A program made the translations under genes and the position numbers. From NCBI GenBank assembly GCA_018883105.1, contig VEQS01000002.1, positions 1 through 59,271 of the forward strand: a stretch of DNA of 59,271 nucleotides, written 5' to 3'. The DNA is from Phycisphaerales bacterium. GTDB taxonomy: Bacteria; Planctomycetota; Phycisphaerae; Phycisphaerales; SM1A02. The stretch's first letter is position 1, and each line of letters begins with the position of its first letter. Under the pieces are notes generated by a model. It was not told the DNA's origin and ran no database searches. It worked only from the letters and a program-made list of their open reading frames with translations. Positions 28,532 through 37,071 of the stretch are shown in pieces.

Positions 28532-29007
28532 GCCTCGTCCTCTTCCCCGCCGTCCTCGTCGCCGTCGGGTGCGGAGGTGCCGCCGGCGGACGGCGGCGGC
28601 TCGACGCCCGCGTCGCTCGCGGCCTCGGCGAGCACGGATTCGTCGACGAGGATCGGCACCCCATCGGCCACGCCGAGCGCGATTGCGTCCGAGGGCCGCG
28701 AATCGACCTCGATCACCTCGCCGTCGCGGTCGATCACCAGCTGCGCGAAGAAGGTCCCGGCATCGAGGTGCGTGATGCGGATCTCGCGCAGGCGCCCGCC
28801 GAGGGCGCGGATCGTCTCGGCGAGCAGGTCGTGCGTCTGCGGGCGCGGGATCTGCGTGCCCTTGATGCGGCGGTCGATCGCGAACGCCTCCGGCAGGCCG
28901 ATCACGATGGGGAACGTCCGCGTGCCGCCCGTCTCGGTCAGCTCGATGACCTGCATGTCGGCCATCTCCCGGATCAGGATGCGCGAGAGGTGCATGGGGA
29001 CCAGCAT
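28528..29007 (-). CDS. DUF151 / bifunctional nuclease (BFN) domain protein
   Basis: This 159-residue protein has the BFN domain pattern: R-T-F-P-I-V-I-G near the N-terminus, H-D-L-L-A-E-T-I-R-A-L-G-G, then F-F-A-Q-L-V-I-D-R-D-G-E and the signature D-S-R-P-S-D-A-I-A-L-G. Plant members have reported RNase/DNase activity; bacterial members are less well studied. The C-terminal 35 residues are acidic and Pro/Gly-rich. A second possible start is the ATG at 28995. Coupled to truD by ATGA. Confidence 0.88.
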   Translation of the reverse strand: MLVPMHLSRILIREMADMQVIELTETGGTRTFPIVIGLPEAFAIDRRIKGTQIPRPQTHDLLAETIRALGGRLREIRITHLDAGTFFAQLVIDRDGEVIEVDSRPSDAIALGVADGVPILVDESVLAEAASDAGVEPPPSAGGTSAPDGDEDGGEEDEA

Positions 29008-29080
29008 GTGGGCGCCTTCCCGCGGCCGGCAGGCCGCAGGACGGATTCTAGGCAGCGCCAGGAACGGCCCCGTGCGGGAA

Positions 29081-29551
29081 TCAGCCGCGCTCGGCGGTGC
29101 GGAAGAGCTCGAGGAGCTCGGCCGGGCCCGCGGCGGAATACACCTGCTCGCGGAACGACGGGTTGGTCATCAGTCGCGAGATGCGCCCGAGCGCCTGGAT
29201 GTGGTCGCTCGTCCGCTCGGGCGGGGAGACCAGGAGCACCACCAGCCGCACCGGCTTGCGGTCGATCGAGTCGTACTCGATGGGCTGCGCCAGGCGGCCG
29301 ACCGCCATGCACAGGCCGTGCGCCGAGGGCGTCTTGCCGTGCGGGATGGCCAGGCCCTCGCCGATTCCCGTCGAGCGCTGCTGCTCTCGGTCCCACACCG
29401 CCTTCTTCACCGCGGCGGCGTCGGAGACGCGCCCGGTCGAGGCGAGCGCATCGACGAGCGCGTCGATCGCCTCGCGCTTGGTGCCGGCCACGAGTGGCAC
29501 GAGCACGCACTGCGGGTCGAGGATCTCGGTGACGGTCATCGGCACGGGCAT
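29081..29551 (-). CDS. PTS EIIA type-2 domain protein (PtsN/FruA-like)
   Basis: This 156-residue protein is a stand-alone EIIA domain. The phosphorylatable histidine lies in I-G-E-G-L-A-I-P-H-G-K, and R-L-V-V-L-L-V-S-P-P and H-I-Q-A-L-G-R-I-S-R-L are typical. No EI, HPr or transporter EIIB/EIIC is nearby, so a regulatory role like PtsN is more likely than sugar uptake. GGAGG about 6 nt before the ATG at 29551 decides this start over the Met four codons later. It lies between rsmB and the DUF151 gene in a probable operon. Confidence 0.88.
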   Translation of the reverse strand: MPVPMTVTEILDPQCVLVPLVAGTKREAIDALVDALASTGRVSDAAAVKKAVWDREQQRSTGIGEGLAIPHGKTPSAHGLCMAVGRLAQPIEYDSIDRKPVRLVVLLVSPPERTSDHIQALGRISRLMTNPSFREQVYSAAGPAELLELFRTAERG

Positions 29552-29588
29552 GCGGGCCTCCGAGGCGGAAAACGGCGGATCCACAATC

Positions 29589-30986
29589 CTACCGCGCCGC
29601 CAGCAGCGCCCCAAAGCCGCCGTCGGAATAGGCCATATCCGGCCCGCCCGGAAGGCCTTCCGGCTCGGCGCGCTCCTGCCGCGCCACGCTCCGGCCGGTG
29701 CGCCCGGCGGCCCAGGCGACCTGCTGCTCGTTCTCGGTGGGCTCCAGGCTGCACGTCGCGTAGAGGATCGCGCCCTCGGGCGAGAGCATCAGGCGGTGCT
29801 CCTCGACGATCTGCCGCTGCAGGCGCACCAGCGAGTCGAGCCGCGCCCGCGTGAAGCGGTACTTGGCCTCGGGCCGGCGCGGCAGCACCCCGGTGTTCGA
29901 GCACGGCACGTCGAGCACGAGGAGGTCGACGCGGCCGACGACGCGACGCAGTCCCTCGGGCGTGGTCACCTTGACGCGCGGGTGCCCCTCGAACGCCTTG
30001 GCGAGGGCCCGCAGCCGTGCGCCGTCGACGTCGGTGGCGACCACCTCTGCCTGCGGATGGAGCTCCGCGAGCTGGCCCGTCTTCGTGCCGCGGCCCGCGC
30101 AGGCGTCGAGGATCACCGCCGGCCGCAGCGTGTCGGAGAGGTGCACGGGGCGCGCGCTCGCGGCGTCCTGCACGCGCGCACCGGGATGAGCGGCGAGCGC
30201 CGCCACCAGCGACTCGTGGCCGTCGGTCCAGACGTGGTAGCCAGGCCGCGAGTGGGGAACGGCGCGGCCCTCGAGCGTGCCGCCGGCGACGAAGGCCGCC
30301 TCCGGAAGCCCCGCGACCACGAGCGGCGCGGGCCGCAGGCAGTGCAGCGCGCGCGCGAAGGCGCGCTCGCGCCCGACCGCGTTGATCCAGTGCAGGAAGA
30401 GCTCCTCGCCGACGCTCAGCTGCTCGCAGGTGCGCTGCACCTCGTCGCGGCCGAAGACGCCGCGCGTGAGCCGCAGCACCCGGCCGTCGGCCAGCGGCAG
30501 CACGTCGTCGCGCCCGCGCCAGCGCGCGGGGTCCGCGGCATCGCCGTCCTCGATCCCGCCGCGCAGCGACACCATGCGCCGCAGCACCGCGTTCACGAAG
30601 CCGGGCGCGCCGCGGTGGCCCTTGGCCTTGGTCCACTCCACCGTGTCGTCGACCACGGCGTGGTCGGCCTGGTTTCCGAAGAGGAAGAGCTGCGCGGCCG
30701 CGCCCAGCACGGCCGCCTTGATCCGGTGGTCGACGTTCTCCCACCGCCGGTCGATGCACGCCCGCGCGAGCGCGACGAGCGTCAGCCAGCGCTGCGCCGC
30801 GGCGTGCTCGATGGCGCGCGCCAGCGCCGCGTCGCGCGCGTCGAGCCCGGGCGTGCCGTGCTCGCCGAACTCGAGGTCGGGAAAGCGGCTCGCCTGCCGC
30901 TCCAGCCGGTCGAGCGCGGCGGCGCGTGCAGGCGAGACGGATCCCGTCGGCGAGGTTGGTGCGGTGCGGGCCAGGGGCGATCTCAG
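29589..30986 (-). CDS. rsmB: 16S rRNA (cytosine-5) methyltransferase, RsmB/Sun family; CTG start proposed
   Basis: About 465 residues: an N-terminal NusB-like RNA-binding domain (A-R-A-A-A-L-D-R-L onward, about 20-150) and a SAM methyltransferase with motif [11 protein letters not shown], catalytic motif [12 protein letters not shown] and motif [14 protein letters not shown]. The frame has no ATG, GTG or TTG near the start of the NusB domain. The best candidate is CTG at 30986, which overlaps the metK stop as CTGA, copying the NTGA overlaps used elsewhere here. A second CTG lies four codons later. A sequencing error is the alternative. Confidence 0.88.
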   Translation of the reverse strand: MRSPLARTAPTSPTGSVSPARAAALDRLERQASRFPDLEFGEHGTPGLDARDAALARAIEHAAAQRWLTLVALARACIDRRWENVDHRIKAAVLGAAAQLFLFGNQADHAVVDDTVEWTKAKGHRGAPGFVNAVLRRMVSLRGGIEDGDAADPARWRGRDDVLPLADGRVLRLTRGVFGRDEVQRTCEQLSVGEELFLHWINAVGRERAFARALHCLRPAPLVVAGLPEAAFVAGGTLEGRAVPHSRPGYHVWTDGHESLVAALAAHPGARVQDAASARPVHLSDTLRPAVILDACAGRGTKTGQLAELHPQAEVVATDVDGARLRALAKAFEGHPRVKVTTPEGLRRVVGRVDLLVLDVPCSNTGVLPRRPEAKYRFTRARLDSLVRLQRQIVEEHRLMLSPEGAILYATCSLEPTENEQQVAWAAGRTGRSVARQERAEPEGLPGGPDMAYSDGGFGALLAAR

Positions 30987-32242
30987 GCCATCGCCATGCG
31001 GCGCGCGGGCTTCTTCGCGCCGGCGGGCTTGCCCGCGGACGCCTTGCCCGCGCCGAGCTGGCCGGCCTTCTCGGCCGCCTTGCGCAGCGCGGCGGCCTTG
31101 TCGGTCCGCTCCCACGCGAAGGTGCCGGGGCCGCCCTCGCCGGGCGCGCGGCCGAAGTGGCCGTGCGTGGCGGTGGCGCTGTAGATGGGCTTTCGCAGGC
31201 CGAGCGAGCGGATGATGCCGCGAGGCGTGAGCTCGAAGTGCTTGCGCACCTCGCGGGCGAGCCACTCGTCGCTCACCGCGCCGGTGCCCTGCGTGTCGAC
31301 GAGGACGCTCGTCGGCTCGGCCACGCCGATCGCGTAGCTCAGCTGCACCTCGCACACCTCGGCGAGGCGCGCGGCGACGATGTTCTTGGCGATGTAGCGC
31401 GCCATGTACGCGGCGCTGCGGTCGACCTTCGACGGGTCCTTGCCGCTGAACGCGCCGCCGCCGTGGCGGCCGCGGCCGCCGTAGGTGTCGACGATGATCT
31501 TGCGGCCGGTGAGGCCGCAGTCGCCGTGCGGGCCGCCGATCTCGAACTGGCCGGTCGGGTTGACGTGCACGGTGATGCGGTCGTGCCACCACTTGCCGAG
31601 GACCGGCTTGATGATGTGCTTGATGACCTCGGCCTTCAGCTTCTTCTGGCCGGCGGGGCCGTTCCACACCGGGTCATGCTGCGTGGAGAGGACGACGGTG
31701 TCGATCCGCTCCGGCGTGAGGCCGTGGTACTCGACGGTGACCTGGCTCTTGGCATCCGGGCGCAGGCCCTTGACGATGCCCTTCTCGCGCACGTGCGCCT
31801 GGCGCTTCACGAGCTCGTGCGAGATCGCGATGGGGAGCGGCATGAGCTCCGGCGTCTCGCGGCAGGCGAAGCCGAACATCATGCCCTGGTCGCCCGCACC
31901 CTCGCGGTCGACGCCCATGGCGATGTCCGGGCTCTGGCGGCCGAGCACCACGCTCACGCCGCAGCTCTTCCAGTCGAAGCCCTTGAGCGCGTCGTCGTAG
32001 CCGGCCTTGCGCACCGCGGCGCGCACGATGTCGGCGACGTTCACGGTGGCCTTGGTGGTCACCTCGCCGGCGACGACCGCGAGGCCCGTGGTCACCAGCG
32101 TCTCGCACGCCACGCGGCTCATCGGGTCCTGCGCGAGGATCGCGTCGAGGACCGCGTCGCTGATCTGGTCGGCGAGCTTGTCGGGGTGGCCCATCGAGAC
32201 GGACTCGCTGGTGAACAGGTAGCGCTTGTCGTGCATGGACAT
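30983..32242 (-). CDS. metK: S-adenosylmethionine synthetase MetK with basic C-terminal tail
   Basis: MetK makes SAM from methionine and ATP. The 419-residue protein has [11 protein letters not shown] near the N-terminus, the ATP motif [11 protein letters not shown], and the [16 protein letters not shown] phosphate loop. The normal fold ends near F-A-W-E-R-T-D; about 40 further residues follow, ending in [17 protein letters not shown]. Start [10 protein letters not shown] at 32242 (MHDKR two codons later is possible). It heads a likely operon with rsmB, which uses its product SAM. Confidence 0.95.
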   Translation of the reverse strand: MSMHDKRYLFTSESVSMGHPDKLADQISDAVLDAILAQDPMSRVACETLVTTGLAVVAGEVTTKATVNVADIVRAAVRKAGYDDALKGFDWKSCGVSVVLGRQSPDIAMGVDREGAGDQGMMFGFACRETPELMPLPIAISHELVKRQAHVREKGIVKGLRPDAKSQVTVEYHGLTPERIDTVVLSTQHDPVWNGPAGQKKLKAEVIKHIIKPVLGKWWHDRITVHVNPTGQFEIGGPHGDCGLTGRKIIVDTYGGRGRHGGGAFSGKDPSKVDRSAAYMARYIAKNIVAARLAEVCEVQLSYAIGVAEPTSVLVDTQGTGAVSDEWLAREVRKHFELTPRGIIRSLGLRKPIYSATATHGHFGRAPGEGGPGTFAWERTDKAAALRKAAEKAGQLGAGKASAGKPAGAKKPARRMAMA

Positions 32243-32472
32243 TGGGGAAGGTGCTCCGGAGCCTGGGGTTCGGCCCGGCTGGAATCCGGGCAAGGCAGAC
32301 GATGCTATCGGTCCCGGGCGGGCGCCCGCAAACGCGTGGAGCGCGGGATGGAGCGGGCCGGCCGGGCAACCTGCCGGGGAATGCCCGGCTCGTCATGGAC
32401 AGGGCCCCGGAAACCGCTAGGTTCTCGAACACCGACGCGGCACCCAACCCGGGCGCCGCGGGCGGCGTATCA
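32243..32472. other. Intergenic region between metK and the subtilase gene
   Basis: This is one of the longer gaps (230 bp) and separates divergent genes. On the minus strand TAGCAT (32302-32307) could be the metK -10, giving a leader of about 55 nt. It contains several GC-rich inverted repeats, for example around GGGCGGGCGCCCG. I looked for a SAM riboswitch core and did not find a convincing one. On the plus strand TAGGTT near 32418 is a possible -10 for the subtilase. Confidence 0.4.
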
Positions 32473-33996
32473 ATGGTCGTGATCGCCTCCGTGCCCCTCG
32501 CCTGCATGCTTGCGCTGGCCGCCCCGGGCGGGGTGGCGGCGCCGTTCCAGGGCGCCGTGCCGGCTGCGGCGCCGGCGGCCGACGCGGTGGTGCCGGGACG
32601 CGTGCTCGTCAAGCTTGTGCCGGGGGCGTCGATCGCGGTCGGCGCCGACGGCGCACCCTCCGCACGGCGCGCCGACGGACGGATCGACGCGGGGCTCTCG
32701 CGTGCGCTGGCGCGCACGGGCGTGCGCGGGGTGCACCCTGCCCTCGCGGTGGTTCCGCGCGACACGGCTCGTGCGCGCGCCGCAGGTCTCGACCGCTGGA
32801 CGGAACTCTCGATCACGGACGGCGCCGACCCGCGCGCGGCGGCCGCGGCGCTCGCGGCGGCGGGCGGGCTCGTCGAGCGCGCCGAGCCGATCGGGATCGG
32901 CGGCATCGCCTCGGACGCGCCCGCGCCCAGTGACCCGCTCTACCCGCAGCAGCACGCGCTCGAGAACACCGGCCAGCTCGTCGGCGGCGTCGCCGGCGAG
33001 TCGGGCTCCGACATCCGCGCCCGCGGCGCGTGGCACCTCACGGTCGGCCGCGCAGACACGGTCGTCGCCATCCTCGACAGCGGCGTCGACCCGCACGAGG
33101 CATTCGCCGACCGCATGGTGCCGGGCTGGAACGTGCCCGCCGGCAACGACGACACCCTCAGCCAGTGCTCGCAGCACGGCACGCACGTGGCCGGCATCGT
33201 CGCCGCGCGCGGCAACGACGGCCAGGGCACGGCGGGCGTGGCGTGGAACGTCAGGATCATGCCGGTCACCGTGCTGAGCGGCTGCAGCGGCACCACCGCC
33301 GCGCTCGCCGCCGGCATCGTGTGGGCCGTCGACCACGGCGCCACCGTGCTCAACGCGAGCCTCCAGTACTCGGTCGAGAACCAGGTGCTGCGCGACGCCA
33401 TCGCCTACGCGATGTCGGATGGCGCGGTCCTGGTGGCCGCGGCCGGCAACACCGGGGCGAACGGCGTGGCGGTCCCCGCGCGCTGGCCCGAGGTCATCGC
33501 GGTCGCGTCGATCGACTCGATGGGCACGCCGGCGTCGAACTCCGCGATCGGCCCGCAGCTCGACCTCGCCGCGCCGGGAGTGTCGATCCTGTCGACCATC
33601 GAGCCGGGCGCCCACGGGCTGAAGACCGGCACCAGCATGGCGGCGCCCTTCGTCACGGGCACCATCGCGCTCATGCGCGCGGCGGCGCCGTCGATCGCGC
33701 CGCGCGACCTGGCGCCCATCGTCAACGCGACCGCGGTCGACATCACGGTGCCCGGCTTCGACACGCGCACGGGCTTCGGCCGGCTCGATGCCGCCGCCGC
33801 GGTGCGCGAGGCGCGCCGGCGCGCGGGGCTCGGGGACCTGGACGGCGACCTCGCCGTCGACGGCAACGACCTCGGACGGCTGCTGGCGGCATGGGGCCCG
33901 TGCACGTACGCGTGCGCCGCCGACCTCACCGACGACGGCGCGGTGAACGGCGATGACCTCGGCCAGCTGCTGGCCAACTGGGGCGCGGCGAACTGA
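32473..33996 (+). CDS. Secreted subtilisin-like serine protease (S8) with two dockerin-like repeats
   Basis: This 507-residue exported protease has a signal peptide (about 1-30), a propeptide-like region (about 40-140) and the S8 catalytic domain. The triad is visible: Asp202 (A-I-L-D-S-G-V-D), His235 (S-Q-H-G-T-H-V-A-G) and Ser388 (T-G-T-S-M-A-A-P-F), with oxyanion Asn326 (A-A-A-G-N-T-G). The C-terminus holds two 21-residue dockerin-like repeats (33835-33897 and 33922-33984) with D-x-D-G-D and D-G-N-D-L-G patterns that should bind calcium. I chose the ATG at 32473 because the signal peptide begins there; an ATG at 32395 is in frame. Confidence 0.9.
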   Translation: MVVIASVPLACMLALAAPGGVAAPFQGAVPAAAPAADAVVPGRVLVKLVPGASIAVGADGAPSARRADGRIDAGLSRALARTGVRGVHPALAVVPRDTARARAAGLDRWTELSITDGADPRAAAAALAAAGGLVERAEPIGIGGIASDAPAPSDPLYPQQHALENTGQLVGGVAGESGSDIRARGAWHLTVGRADTVVAILDSGVDPHEAFADRMVPGWNVPAGNDDTLSQCSQHGTHVAGIVAARGNDGQGTAGVAWNVRIMPVTVLSGCSGTTAALAAGIVWAVDHGATVLNASLQYSVENQVLRDAIAYAMSDGAVLVAAAGNTGANGVAVPARWPEVIAVASIDSMGTPASNSAIGPQLDLAAPGVSILSTIEPGAHGLKTGTSMAAPFVTGTIALMRAAAPSIAPRDLAPIVNATAVDITVPGFDTRTGFGRLDAAAAVREARRRAGLGDLDGDLAVDGNDLGRLLAAWGPCTYACAADLTDDGAVNGDDLGQLLANWGAAN

Positions 33997-34021
33997 GCCT
34001 GCCGGGCCTCCGAAGGCTCAG
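33993..34021. terminator. Bidirectional hairpin spanning two convergent stop codons
   Basis: CTGAGCCT (33993-34000) and AGGCTCAG (34014-34021) form a perfect 8-bp stem with a 13-nt loop. The stem contains the TGA of the subtilase gene and, on the other strand, the TGA of the polyferredoxin gene. No U-tract is present, so efficiency as an intrinsic terminator is uncertain. Confidence 0.5.
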
Positions 34022-35985
34022 GGCGCCACGGGGCGGCCGAGCTGCACCGCGGCCTCGTCGGCCATCGAGCGGATCACCGGCGACTGCGGGTCAAGTTCCA
34101 TCGCGCGGCGGAACTCGGCGACCGCGCCGTCGGCATCGCCGAGCTTCACCAGCCCGCGGGCAAGCGCCACGTGCGCGAAGGCGTTGCCCGGGGCCATCTC
34201 GAGCGTCCGCCGCACGAGCGCCACGCCCTCGCGGACATCGTCGTCGCCGGCACCGCGCTCGATGAGCGCAAGCGACAGGCGCCGCAGCGACTCCAGGTCG
34301 TCGGGCATGGCGGCCGCGCCCGCGCGCGCACTCGCGAGCATGCGCGCGTGCTCGCCCTCGAGGTCGAGCCACGTCACCTGCTCCTCGCGCAGCTCGCGCC
34401 AGGCGGGATGCACGGCGAGCACGTCGTCGTACCAGCGGATCGCCTCGTCACGGCGCGACGGCGCCATGCGCACCAGGCGACCGAGCACGATCGCCACGCC
34501 CTCGTCGGGGCCGTCGCGCCCCCACGAGCGCCGCAGCATCGCCTCGGCCTCGTCGCCGCGGCGGAGCGCCGCCAGCAGGTAGGCGCGTTCCATGTCGGTG
34601 CGCCGCCAGGCGACCGGGAACGGCGACCAGCCCTCGGGCCACGCCGCCGCCACGCCGTAGAGGGCGAGCGCGCGCTCGGCGGCCTGCCGGCCGGCCGCGT
34701 CGGGCTCCATCCCGTGCTCGGAGAACACCACCTCGGCGGGGATCGAGACGCGCGCGTCCAGCAGGCGCGCTGCCCACACGCTGGCATTGAGCGCGCCCGC
34801 CCACAGCGTGCCGACGAGCGCCACCGCGGTCACGCCGATCCACGCCACCCCCGCGCGCGACAGCCGGCCGCGCAGGCGCAGGCGCGCGCCGTGGAAGGAG
34901 GAATTCGCGTCGCGCAGCACGCGCCAGGACTTCCACGCCAGGAACGTGACGCACACGGCGATGCCGGAGGCGAACAGGAGCGGCACGCCGACGTACGCGC
35001 CGCGCACGGCCAGCAGCGTTCCCACCGCGACAGCGGCAAGCGCCGCCTCCTCGGGCCACGAGAGGTCATGGCGCCGTTCGGCCGCGGCGGCGGCACGCGT
35101 GCCCGCGCGCTCCACCGAGATCGCCGGCCCGCCGTGGCCGAAGCGGAGCGCCTCGTTCGGGCACGTCGACACGCAGTCCATGCACTTCATGCAGCCGGTG
35201 TCGACCACCATGCCGTAATCGCGGACCTCCTCGTGGACGCGCACGTTGCTCGTGCACACCGCGGTGCAGTGGCCGCACTGCTCGCAGCGGTCGTGGTCGA
35301 CCACGATGCGCATCGGCGCCACCTCGTCGAGCGGCGCGAAGAACCCGCCGTAGGGGCACGCGTACGTGCAGTAGCCCTTGGTGCCCAGGAGCCACACCAC
35401 CAGCACGCCGCTCACCAGGACGAACGGGATGCCCATCGCCCATCCGGGGAACGACGCCCAGAAGTCCTGCGTCACCAGGTGCGTCGACCAGCCCGGCCAG
35501 CGCAGGTCCGGCTGCGTCCACGGCGCCACGGCGAAGCGGTAGAAGAGCGGCCAAACGAACATGTAGAGCGCCAGGCAGAGCGGCAGCCACACGAGGAGCC
35601 GCGAGCGGAACGGCCTCGGCCGGATCCCCGCGCGCGCCAGCAGCCACGCCGTCCCGTCCTGGATGGCCACCCAGTGGCAGCCCCATCCGCAGAACCAGCG
35701 CCCAAGCAGCGCGGTGGAGAGGAGCGCGACGCCGAAGAAGATCGCCCCGACCGTCACGATGCCGTTCTTCACGGTCTCCATCGACTCGCTCGGCTCGATC
35801 GGCGCCAGCGTCGCGCCCATCGCCAGCCACTGCACCACGTGGCCGATCATGAAGATCCAAACGCCCGCCAGCACGGCCGCGCGCTTCCAGCCACGGCGCG
35901 AGCCGAACGCCGCGCGCCGGGGCGCACCGGAGGCGCCGAGCACCGGCAGCTTCACGGTGGTGGGCCGCGGGGAGCACGTCGACAT
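34018..35985 (-). CDS. NapH/CcoG-like membrane polyferredoxin fused to TPR repeats
   Basis: This 655-residue protein begins with membrane helices carrying the family cysteine pairs G-R-W-F-C-G-W-G-C-H and G-Y-C-T-Y-A-C-P-Y-G-G. Two [4Fe-4S] clusters follow (C-E-Q-C-G-H-C-T-A-V-C and C-M-K-C-M-D-C-V-S-T-C-P-N-E-A-L). After further helices (about 300-400) comes a soluble half of about 220 residues with TPR-like helix pairs, for example A-F-A-H-V-A-L-A-R-G-L-V-K-L-G-D-A-D-G-A. NapH, NosR and CcoG move electrons in nitrate, nitrous oxide or copper handling, but none of these pathways is in the window. Role unknown. TACGAT ends 7 nt before the ATG. Confidence 0.85.
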   Translation of the reverse strand: MSTCSPRPTTVKLPVLGASGAPRRAAFGSRRGWKRAAVLAGVWIFMIGHVVQWLAMGATLAPIEPSESMETVKNGIVTVGAIFFGVALLSTALLGRWFCGWGCHWVAIQDGTAWLLARAGIRPRPFRSRLLVWLPLCLALYMFVWPLFYRFAVAPWTQPDLRWPGWSTHLVTQDFWASFPGWAMGIPFVLVSGVLVVWLLGTKGYCTYACPYGGFFAPLDEVAPMRIVVDHDRCEQCGHCTAVCTSNVRVHEEVRDYGMVVDTGCMKCMDCVSTCPNEALRFGHGGPAISVERAGTRAAAAAERRHDLSWPEEAALAAVAVGTLLAVRGAYVGVPLLFASGIAVCVTFLAWKSWRVLRDANSSFHGARLRLRGRLSRAGVAWIGVTAVALVGTLWAGALNASVWAARLLDARVSIPAEVVFSEHGMEPDAAGRQAAERALALYGVAAAWPEGWSPFPVAWRRTDMERAYLLAALRRGDEAEAMLRRSWGRDGPDEGVAIVLGRLVRMAPSRRDEAIRWYDDVLAVHPAWRELREEQVTWLDLEGEHARMLASARAGAAAMPDDLESLRRLSLALIERGAGDDDVREGVALVRRTLEMAPGNAFAHVALARGLVKLGDADGAVAEFRRAMELDPQSPVIRSMADEAAVQLGRPVAP

Positions 35986-35992
35986 GGCGACG

Positions 35993-35998
35993 ATCGTA
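35993..35998 (-). promoter_or_regulatory. Candidate leaderless -10 box of the polyferredoxin gene
   Basis: TACGAT on the minus strand ends exactly 7 nt before the ATG at 35985. This puts the transcription start at the A of the start codon. There is no canonical -35 and no Shine-Dalgarno. Confidence 0.45.
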
Positions 35999-36043
35999 GG
36001 GTGCGCGGGGAACGCTGCCCGCCGTGGGCCGCCGGGCCAGTCC

Positions 36044-36049
36044 TATACT
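36044..36049 (+). promoter_or_regulatory. Candidate -10 box of the DnaJ-like gene
   Basis: TATACT, five of six matches to the sigma70 -10, lies 19 nt before the ATG at 36069, so the leader would be about 12 nt. No CIRCE heat-shock operator is visible. Confidence 0.45.
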
Positions 36050-36068
36050 CGCGCCCCCGAAGGCGCCC

Positions 36069-37043
36069 ATGGACCGTGACCTGTACGAGATCCTCGGCGT
36101 GCCCCGCACCGCCAGCGCCGACGACCTGAAGAAGGCGCACCGCACGCTGGTGCGGAAGTTCCACCCCGACGTCAACAAGGAGCCCGGGGCGGCCGCACGC
36201 TTCAAGGAGATCCAGGAGGCCTACGACGTCCTGGCCGACGACGAGAAGCGAAAGCGCTACGACCAGTTCGGCATGGCCGGCGTGCGCGCAGGGCCGACCG
36301 GCGGCGCGAACGGCGGCGGCGCACCGGGCGCGGACCCCTTCGGCGGCGCCAGTCCGTTCGGCGGCGGCGGCCAGGGCTGGCAGAACGTCGATCCGTCGAC
36401 CTTCGAGGAGGTGTTCGGCTCGATGTTCGGCGGCGGGCGGGCGCGCGGCGGGCGTGGGCGCGGCGCCGGAGGGTTCGGCGGCTTCGAGGAGGCCGAGGCG
36501 GGCCCGCAGAAGGGCCGCGACCTCGCCATGGAGGAGACCGTCGACTTCACGACCGCGGCCCTCGGCGGCAAGCGCTCCATCACGGTGAACGGCCAGGGCA
36601 TCCAGCTGTCGATCCCCGCGGGCACGCTCGACGGCGCACGCCTTGCGGTGCGCGGCAAGGGCTCGGCGGGCGCGTCCGGCGGACCGGCGGGCGACCTGAT
36701 CGTCACCGTCCGCGTCGCGCCGCACCCGTGGCTGCGGCGCGAGGGCGACGACCTGGTGATGGACGTGCCGCTCACCATCGCCGAGGCCGCGCTCGGCACC
36801 TCCATCAAGGTGCCGCTCCTCTCGGGCTCGGTGCAGATGCGCATCCCGCCCGGCGTGAAGAGCGGCCAGCGGCTGCGCGTCAAGGGCAAGGGCATCCAGC
36901 CGGCGAAGGGGCAGCCCGGCGACTTCCATGCGGTGATCGCCATCGAGGCGCCGAAGGACCTCGACGCGCGCGGCAGGGAACTCGTCGAGGAGCTCGCGCC
37001 GCGGCTCGCCAGCCCGCGCTCCGGCCCGCAGTGGCGGGAGTGA
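36069..37043 (+). CDS. DnaJ-like co-chaperone, type II (CbpA-like, no zinc finger)
   Basis: This 324-residue J-protein stimulates DnaK. The J domain (1-70) has the H-P-D motif in K-F-H-P-D-V-N-K and D-L-Y-E-I-L-G-V-P-R at the start. A long Gly/Phe/Ala-rich linker follows (about 75-150). The two C-terminal substrate-binding beta domains (about 155-310) contain V-R-V-A-P-H-P-W-L-R-R-E-G-D-D-L. The four C-x2-C-x-G-x-G zinc repeats of true DnaJ are absent. Start chosen at MDRDLYEIL, where the J domain begins. Confidence 0.92.
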   Translation: MDRDLYEILGVPRTASADDLKKAHRTLVRKFHPDVNKEPGAAARFKEIQEAYDVLADDEKRKRYDQFGMAGVRAGPTGGANGGGAPGADPFGGASPFGGGGQGWQNVDPSTFEEVFGSMFGGGRARGGRGRGAGGFGGFEEAEAGPQKGRDLAMEETVDFTTAALGGKRSITVNGQGIQLSIPAGTLDGARLAVRGKGSAGASGGPAGDLIVTVRVAPHPWLRREGDDLVMDVPLTIAEAALGTSIKVPLLSGSVQMRIPPGVKSGQRLRVKGKGIQPAKGQPGDFHAVIAIEAPKDLDARGRELVEELAPRLASPRSGPQWRE

Positions 37044-37071
37044 CGGCGCGCGGCGGGGCGCGCGGCGACGG

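Noticed and set aside
32243-32472. Possible SAM riboswitch in the metK leader
   Set aside because: The region has GC-rich inverted repeats but I could not place the conserved core of any SAM riboswitch class. A covariance-model search would decide.
37044-37071. GC-rich inverted repeat between the DnaJ-like and PH-like genes as a terminator
   Set aside because: The GCGCGC repeats are too simple in this composition and no U-tract follows; chance is as good an explanation.
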